From NCBI RefSeq assembly GCF_027244095.1, contig NC_069657.1:241654674-241718673 (forward strand): 64,000 bases of DNA, in the 5' to 3' direction. The notes below the pieces were generated by a model. That model had not been told where the DNA came from and did not search any database. It saw only the letters and a list, made by a program, of their open reading frames with translations. Within the stretch, counting starts at the first letter, position 1; every line of letters starts with the position of its first letter. Source of the DNA: Hemicordylus capensis (Eukaryota > Chordata > Lepidosauria > Squamata > Cordylidae). Positions 54,121-64,000 of this stretch are shown piece by piece. Position numbers and translations under genes: made by a program.

Positions 54121-54350
54121 GAGCCGCTGGTGGCGCAGTGGTAAAACTGCTGCCCTGTAACCAGAAGGTTACAAGTTCGATCCTGACCAGGGGCTCAAGG
54201 TTGACTCAGCCTTCCATCCTTCCGAGGTTGGTAAAATGAGTACCCAGAATGTTGGGGGCAATATGCTAAATCATTGTAAACCGCTTAGAGAGCTCCGGCT
54301 ATAGAGCGGTATATAAATGTAAGTGCTATTGCTATTGCTATTGCTATTAG
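54121..54350 (+). mobile_element. tRNA-derived SINE (ACA/Sauria-like)
   Basis: Box A ggtggcgcagtggtaaaac and box B ggttacaagttcgatcc, then the body (ggttgactcagccttccatcc) and a (ctattg)n tail. Close to full length. Confidence 0.88.
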
Positions 54351-54499
54351 AGGGCAGAATTAAGATCAAAAATATCTGCAAAAAGCTCCTTCATATTAAT
54401 TGAGGAGTCACTGTACATATGGTTGGGCACATGTTATATTTCCACTCTTAAATGCTACTATAATAATGGTGTTTCTGTACTAATAATATCATTGTGTAA

Positions 54500-54697
<198 letters not shown>

Positions 54698-54769
54698 TGA
54701 TAGGGATACTTAAGTCTTAACTGCGAGAGAAAAGCAGGGCCTACTTTTTGCACTCATAAGGAATGAAGC

Positions 54770-54990
54770 TTAGTGGCATCTTCCAGCCACTTCTGATCTG
54801 AGGAGTCACCGGGGCGGCAAGGAGGTGCACTGCTGCCCCGCCGGACCGTTTTTAGAGGCAGCGCCGGTGGGGGAAATGTGGCGGGAGGAGTAAGAGCACC
54901 CTCCCCCATCTTTAAAGAGACCCACACACACACCTTCAAAGCGCCAGGCGCCGGTTCCTTGCACACCACTAGAAGCCAGTTGTGCAGACT
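54770..54990. mobile_element. hAT MITE fragment (tagggatgtgc family)
   Basis: GC-rich block gccgccccggtg.. with tttttagaggcagcgccgg and cgccggttccttgcac resembles the interior of 41978-42370. Ends degraded. Confidence 0.5.
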
Positions 54991-55139
54991 GTATAACCTG
55001 AATTGGTTCCAAAGAGGTAGCTGGGCTGGGGGTGGGGAGTAGCTAGCACAGAACTGGTGAAGCATTTTATCTATGGTGAAGCATTTCGTTTCCTTAGTTT
55101 AAAGGCATCTGTGTGCCATTATTTAAGAACCCTATCATC

Positions 55140-55700
55140 TGGTAAAAATGTTTGTTCCAAAGCAGAAGGAATTTCAACAAGCATATCCCTACTGTTGAGA
55201 TAGGTTGCAAAGAAGAAGTGTCAGAAGCAGCTCGGGAGTTCATAGCAGTTATGACAACTATGGGCGTTTCCCAAGTGGTCTCAGGTCCGACACATGTTGC
55301 TGGTTGCATGCTCGATTTGGTTTTTTGTTCTGATCAGGGAGATGTTCTGTGGGTAGGGACTCCTATGATTTCTCCATTGTCATAGACAGACCACCAGCTG
55401 GTGAAGGTTCAGCTTGCAGGCACTAATCACCTCTGCAGGGGTGAAGGGCATATTAGGATGGTCCGCCTGAGGGGGCTATTTGATCCAATAGGATTCCAAG
55501 AAACCTTGGACGATCTTGTTGACACAATTGGAATAATGAGCTCACTTGGGTGATAAACGCAATTGCTCCTAAGTGTCTTCTCTGATCCGCTTCTAAACTA
55601 ACTCCATGGAGCTGAAGCAGTTAGGTAGATGACTAGAGTGCAAATGGAGAAGAACTTGACTCGAATCTGACCAATTGCAGCACAGAGCATAATTGAAGAC
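55140..55700 (+). mobile_element. L2-like LINE fragment, endonuclease to RT start
   Basis: REFIAVMTTMGVSQVVSGPTH then MLDLVFCSDQG and a TDHQLVKV region are the end of the APE endonuclease of the L2-like LINE. The following 200 bp lead toward the RT. Dead fragment in an RCBTB2 intron. Confidence 0.78.
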
Positions 55701-55945
55701 CTATGCTCTGGCAATATGTGTGGCAAAGAAGCAATTCTTCGCTGCGTGTACTGTGTCCACAGGTTCGCGTCCAGTGGAATTATCGAGGGTGGTGAGGGAA
55801 TTATACAGACATGGCTTTTATTATCAAGCAGGGAGATCCTCCACCATTACTTAACTTCAGCTCTGTCATTAAGAAAATTATGGTTAATTTATAATGTCAT
55901 TAGCTTCAATATAACCTTTTAAAAGCTTTTCCTTTTCTTTTTTAA

Positions 55946-58861
<2,916 letters not shown>

Positions 58862-59984
58862 TAAAGATAGATGCTTAATTTACAGAATACTTTTATCTGA
58901 TGGATTGTTCTCTTCAAATAACTAGATTTATTTATTTATTTATTTATTTATAACATTTCTATACTGCCCCATCCAAAGGCTCTGGGTGGTACACAACAAG
59001 TAAAAAGCAAAGGCAAACACCATTTAAAACAAGCTACTTAAAACAATGTAAGAACAAATTTAAAACAATTCAGAATCATTTAAAACCAACTGAAATACTT
59101 AAACAATTAAAAAACTTGAAGACTAGGTCAGACAAGTAAGTCTTTAGGGCTCTCTTGAAAGCCAATGAGTCTAAACTATGAATATCTGCTGGGAGTGAAT
59201 TCCACCGACCAGGAACAGCTACAGAGAAGGCCCAGTTCCAAGTCACTACAAGATGTGCTGGTGGTAACTGGAGACAGATCTCTCTGGAAGACTTCAGCAT
59301 CTGATGGGGCGCTCTCAAAGAAGGCGCTCTCTAAGGTAACCTGGACCTAAGCTGTCCAGGGCTTTAAAGGTAATAACCAGCACTTTGAATTTTGCTCAAA
59401 AAATATTGGCAGCCAATGCAACTTTTTGAGAACAGGCCTAATGTGGTCTCTCCAGGCTACCCCAGAGACGAGTCTGGCTGCTGCATTTTGGACTAACTGA
59501 AGTTTCCGAACGACATACAAAGGCAACCCCACGTAGAAAGCATTGCAATAGTCCATCCTGGAGGTTACCAGTGGATGCACCACTGGTTTGAGATCGTTCT
59601 CTTCAAGGAATGGACACAGCTGTCAAATCAATCGAAGTTGATGGAAAGCGCTCCTGGCCATATCCTCCACCTGGGATACCAGGGAGAGGGCTGGATCCAA
59701 GACCACTCCAAGGTTATGTATCTGTTCCTTCTGGGGGAGTGTAACCCCATTCAGCACAGGAAGATCTAGCTCATCCCTCAAATTATGATTTTTCTTGGAT
59801 TCAGCTTCAACTTGTTGTCCCTCATCCAGCCCATTACTGCCTGTAGGCAGGCATTTAGGGAGTGAATACCATTTCCTGATGATGAGGAGGAGGAGGAGAA
59901 GGAGGAGTAATAGATTTGGGTGTCATCAGCATACTGATAACACCCTGCACCAAATCTGATGACTTCATCCAGTGGCTTCATGTA

Positions 59985-60521
59985 CAGGTGAAACTCAAAA
60001 AATTAGAATATCGTGCAAAAGTTCATTAATTTCAGTAATGCAAATTAAAAGGTGAAACTGATATATGAGATAGACGCATTACATGCAAAGCGAGATAAGT
60101 CAAGCCTTAATTTGTTATAATTGTGATGATCATGGCGTACAGCTCATGAGAACCCTAAATCCACAATCCCAGAAAATTAGAATATTACATGAAACCAATA
60201 AAACAAGGATTGTAAATAGAACAATATCGGACCTCTGAAAAGTATAAGCATGCATATGTATTCAGTACTTGGTTTGGGCCCCTTTTGCAGCAATTACTTT
60301 AAGGGCTAAAACCATCATTGACACCCTCCATAAGGAGGGAAAGCCTCAAAAGGTAATTGCAAAAGAAGTTGGATGTTCCCAAAGTGCTGTATCAAAGCAC
60401 ATTAATAGAAAGTTATGTGGAAGGGGAAAGTGTGGAAGAAAAAGGTGCACAAGCAGCAGGGATGACCGCAGCCTGGAAAGGATTGTCCTGGAGAGGATTG
60501 TAATTTTTCGAGTTTCACCTG
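59985..60521 (+). mobile_element. Tc1/mariner transposon, internally deleted
   Basis: Ends caggtgaaactcaaaaaatta and, inverted, caggtgaaactcgaaaaatta. TA duplications at 59983-59984 and 60522-60523. 537 bp against about 1.5 kb for a full element. The remaining coding piece reads GKPQKVIAKEVGCSQSAVSKHI then GRGKCGRKR, the helix-turn-helix of a Tc1 transposase. The catalytic part is gone. Confidence 0.92.
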
Positions 60522-60802
60522 TAGATGTTAAAAATCATTGGTGATAGAATGTAGCCCTGAGGGACACTATATAATAGATTCCATTTCGAAGAACATCCGT
60601 CACCAAATTCCACCATCTGGAATCTGCCCAAGAGATAGGAGTGGAACCACTGCAAAGCAGTGCCTCCTATCCCCAACTCCCCCAGGCAATCCAGAAGGAT
60701 ACAATGGTTAATAGTATCAAACGCCGCCAAGAGATCCAAAAGAACCAATGGAGTTCTGTTGATTCCCTGGTAATCCATCAGGCCGACCAATGCCATCTCA
60801 AC

Positions 60803-60935
60803 CGGTGTTCCCTCTAACGGGAAATCCCAGATGTTGACTACAACTCCCATAATCCCCAAGCAAAAGCTACTGTATCTGGGGATTCTGGGAGTTATAGTTA
60901 ACAATATCTGGGATTCCCTGCTAGAGGGAACAGTG
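60803..60935. mobile_element. hAT MITE, 133 bp
   Basis: Ends cggtgttccctctaacggg and, inverted, cactgttccctctagcaggg. The 8-bp duplication atctcaac lies at 60795-60802 and 60936-60943. The body is an inverted repeat (ctacaactcccataatcccc / ggggattctgggagttatag). Confidence 0.93.
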
Positions 60936-61770
60936 ATCTCAACCCTATTGCCTGCTCTAAAGCCAGGCTGAAATGGATCTAGATAATGGGTTTCCTCCAA
61001 AATTGCCTGGAGCTGGTTAGCCACCACTCTCTCAATCACCTTGCCCAACCAAGGGAGACTGGAGACCAGCCTATAACTAGCCACCACTGAGGGATCTAGG
61101 GGAGGCTTCTTAAGAAGTGGTCTAATCATTGCCTCCTTCAAACAAAGAGGCATCCTACCCTCCCTCAGTGATGAGTTAATGATATTAACTAGGCCATCTC
61201 CAACAATTTACCTGCTAGTTAGATGCAGTCAAGTTGGGCAAGGATCCAGAGAATAAGTGGTAGGCTGCCCTGCCCAAAGCAGCTTGTCCACATCCTCAGG
61301 CATCACAGACTGAAACTGATCCAATCTAATACTGCAAGAGGGATTGCTGGCCACCACCTTAACAGACTCTGCAGAAACAGGGGAGTTCCAATTGGCCCAA
61401 ATACAGGAGATTTTGTCCACAAAGAACCCATTAAAAGCATTATAGCAGAACATAGTCTCTGGAGACTGGTTTGAACTGGAAGGAGCCTGAATCAAACTCC
61501 TCACAACCCAGGACAACTTCGCTGAACACAAACCTACAGATAACAGTTTCTCAACAACGACGGTAGTGCTTCCTCCTGTTGTAAACCAGGAACAACTTTG
61601 ATTTCTTCAGGATAAATGTTCTCTCCTCTACCCCACCACCACCGTGGTCTCTGTATTTTTGGGCAGAATTTGAGAGGAACTTTGAGCTTTGACTTTCCCC
61701 CACTCTTAAAAAATGTTTTACACCTTCCCAGCTTCTTGCCCACCACTCTAACATCCACTGTACCACAGGG

Positions 61771-62459
61771 GAGAGGGTTTCAGGAGATATGAGAAGAGGT
61801 TAGGGCTGGCCTTAGTGAAGATTACTGTGTCCTATGCCTTGAGCTGGGATTTTTCAGGCACATAGCAGTAAGACTGTGACAGAACTGACTGGATTCCTTG
61901 CCTCTCTCTTCTCTCCACTTCACCATTAGCGAGGAGTTCTAGTCTCAGTACTGGAGATTCCAAATCAAAGACAGAGACACCCAAAGACAGCCCAGAGGAG
62001 AAATATCTAGCACATCTACTCTTTGCATACATTTTTATGTGAAGCTATTGGTTGAGAGAAATTGTTTAGAGTTTGGTTGTGGTGTTGCTAGTATGTTGCC
62101 AGTTTGCTTGTTTCTCTGATCTAAGTGGGTTCCCTGAACAGGTGTCTAGGCTAGTGTGAGCTGATGATAAATACAGACAACTCAGAGAAAGATGGTTTGG
62201 GACCTGCGTAAACTGAGAGATGGGAGTCTGCCTGTCAAAAACAGGGTTGTAATGTCTCTGAAGGACCAATTTTGTAGGTTGGGAGTATTCCTTGATCTGA
62301 CCTTGTTCCTAGACACATACAATGACTGTAGCAAGGAGGGGTTTTGACAAGCTTTGACTCCCTTTTGAATTGCTCCTTCCTGGAGAACCAGAGCTTGGCT
62401 ACTTATATATGTTATATATGTCTTGGTAACTTCTCATTGCAGTGGAGTTGCCCTTGAAG
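61771..62459. other. RCBTB2 intron, unclassified
   Basis: No gene or clear repeat recognised. Confidence 0.4.
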
Positions 62460-62766
62460 ACTGTTTGGAAGCTGCAATAAGTGCAGAATATGGCAGCCCA
62501 TTTATTAACCATTAGTATGATAGTAGCAGAGACTATATTAACACCAATATTGAAGAGACTGCACTGATTTCCAATTAGTTTCTGACGATTCAAAGTTCCG
62601 ATCTTGACCTTTGACTCTTAGGAGCAACATGCCTGAAAAAAAACCCCTCTTCCTTCATCAAGATCCTTTCTAAATGCAATCTTAGTGCAATACCGCCTTG
62701 GGATTGTTTTAATGAAAGGCGGTATAGAAATTCAACAATATAGATAGATAGATAGATAGATAGATA
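62460..62766 (+). mobile_element. L2-like LINE tail with (GATA)n
   Basis: gaagctgcaataagtgcagaatatggcag is a decayed version of the QLVQNAA region of the L2-like LINE. The 3' end taccgccttgggattg then ggcggtatagaaattc and a GATA run (62742-62766) closes it. Confidence 0.6.
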
Positions 62767-63500
62767 GGAGGCTGTATTTCTTGTGTCCAGAAGCTATATT
62801 GTAGCCACATAGGTTTAGATTACTGCTGCAATGTGGCCAGATGTTCTCTTTTATCCTGGATAGTCCTTTGTTTTGAAGAGCTGTCTGGGATTTTTCTGGT
62901 TGGCTCTTTTGCACAGGATTTGTCTGGGCCTGGGACAGCTGGCTTAATCAGTATTATCTTCCTCTGCCTCTTGCTTTTCTGGCATGGGCCCTGGTGTTCT
63001 CTTCCTCATTCAGCTGTGTACTATCAGCTCCGCCTGCCTGCTTGCTCTTTTGCCACACATCCCCTCCCAGACTTCCATCCAGTCACCTCTTGTTTCCTGT
63101 AGGGATCCTCTTCCCCCGCCTCCCTGCACATTATTCTCTTGCGCTGCAGAACGGCCATGTCGTTTAACCCTTGTTGATGTCTCACTTGCTGCAAGGAAGG
63201 ACTGTACCTGAGTGGTCTCTCAGTATTGGCAGCAGCCCTGGGGTCTTTGCCTGGCCCAAGTAATTGGGGTAGAAACCGAGAAGGGGGCAACTGCCTTCTT
63301 TCCCTTCCTTAGACGGTGCCTTTGCAGGCAGCTCTAAATCTGATTTATTTTAAACACTCCAAAATATATTTTTTAAGCAAATGCAATGTTTGGAATTTAG
63401 ATTTAAGATCTAGACTTGAATGCTTGAGTGTTTGTTCATCTGCACTATGTTTCCAGTGGCATAAAGTTTGCCTGTGTGTGGTGGTGGTTTTCTTTGATGC
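62767..63500. other. RCBTB2 intron, unclassified
   Basis: No gene recognised. Confidence 0.4.
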
Positions 63501-63504
63501 CATA

Positions 63505-64000
63505 TGGTCTTTTTATTTTTATTTTTATTTTTATTTTTTAATTAGTTTTCTGTATACCAATGTGACTTCCAGTTCATCTTTCAACATAGTTATACTAAAA
63601 CATCCATATTTGCTCTCATGTAAATATTTTCTTCATATTTATATATCTAGTTGTTATGTCCTAGTCCTTATTTTCATTATCATAGTAATCCTTTAGTTTC
63701 ATTACTATAACAAATTTCCCAACTGTTATTTTTACATTTCAAGCCCCGTTAATAAATCCAAATTAACATTGTTTTTCATTTGCCGCAGAAAAGGTTTCCA
63801 ATCTTCTACAAAACTTTCTATATGACTATCTCTTACTAATACAGTAAGTTTTGCCATTTCTGCATATTCATATGCCTTCATCAACCATTCTTCTCTTGCT
63901 GGAATTTCTGCAGATCTCCATTTCTGAGCAAGAACCATTCTAGCCGCCGTCGTAAGATATAGAAATAAATTTCTATTTTCTTTCGGGATTTCTTCAATAA
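63505..64000 (-). mobile_element. L1 LINE, 3' end, running off the window
   Basis: On the minus strand, MKAYEYAEMAKLTVLVRD and SFVEDWKPFL are the C-terminal end of L1 ORF2. A 3' untranslated region follows, then an (AAAAT)n tail at about 63505-63541. The rest lies beyond 64000. Confidence 0.85.

Larger units (their letters stand above)
58926..61770 (-). mobile_element. L2-like (Jockey/CR1 group) LINE, long fragment
   Basis: Minus-strand order: an endonuclease/RT linker (61758-61229, with TYSLDPCPT), RT (61153-60515: PLLKKPPLDPSVVASYR, LDLLAAFDTINHCILLD, YSVPQGYILSPMIFNIY), then GAGCYQYADDTQIYY (the catalytic ADD region), MGWMRDNKLKLNP, LQLVQNAAARLVSGV, LHWLPI and VPGRWNSLPADI. The 3' end has a (TTTA)n tail at 58926-58951. 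Several frame changes; dead. Interrupted by a Tc1 (59985-60521) and a hAT MITE (60803-60935). About 2.2 kb without them. Confidence 0.9.

Noticed and set aside
54121-54200. tRNA gene
   Set aside because: Box A and box B are present but the acceptor stem does not pair and a SINE body follows; it is the head of a SINE.

Overview
The window is from a vertebrate nuclear genome, most probably a squamate reptile (lizard or snake). The evidence is intron-containing vertebrate genes, low gene density, a BovB/RTE LINE, L2/CR1-like, R4-like and L1 LINEs, tRNA-derived and 5S rRNA-derived SINEs of the kind seen in squamates, and many hAT and Tc1 DNA transposons. Everything here was read by eye; no search was run.

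Left 25.7 kb: a stack of nested elements. The outermost is a Ty1/copia retrotransposon fossil on the + strand (1-22, 21095-21717, 24846-25488, 3' LTR 25489-25729). A hAT-type DNA transposon (23-21094) sits in it, flanked by the 8-bp duplication tgaaaaga. Inside that hAT sits an almost complete Polinton/Maverick (2566-20416, 17.85 kb), with 298-bp terminal inverted repeats and the 6-bp duplication gatgta. A second hAT of the same family (21761-24013) lies further along the copia. Polinton genes run inward from both ends and converge near 14.45 kb. Rightward: an unrecognised two-exon gene, a many-exon acidic gene with recently duplicated exons, protein-primed DNA polymerase B, packaging ATPase and two small conserved proteins. 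Leftward from the right end: an acidic/basic repeat protein, integrase with chromodomain, penton-like minor capsid protein, a membrane-type minor protein, a 50-aa basic protein, the major capsid protein and an adenain-like protease. Polymerase, ATPase, major capsid protein and integrase are interrupted a few times, so this is a fossil, but a fairly young one (TIRs about 98% alike).

Middle (25.7-37 kb): LINE tails, an older and divergent Polinton remnant (polymerase N-terminal half, 27150-28340, minus strand) and, 1 kb beyond it, a degraded Bcl-2-family gene resembling BCL2A1 (about 29350-29850, plus strand). A BovB LINE lies at 31870-34015.

Right (37-64 kb): two host genes on the + strand. 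One is a leucine-rich-repeat type I membrane protein (about 37450-38534). The other is the 5' half of RCBTB2: a CpG island near 47.6-48.5 kb and four coding exons at 52597-52722, 54503-54653, 55950-56116 and 58550-58708; the gene runs off the right edge. Its introns hold SINEs, MITEs, an L1 fragment and an L2-like LINE that itself carries a Tc1 and a hAT MITE insertion, both with clean target duplications. The window ends in the 3' part of an L1 on the minus strand.
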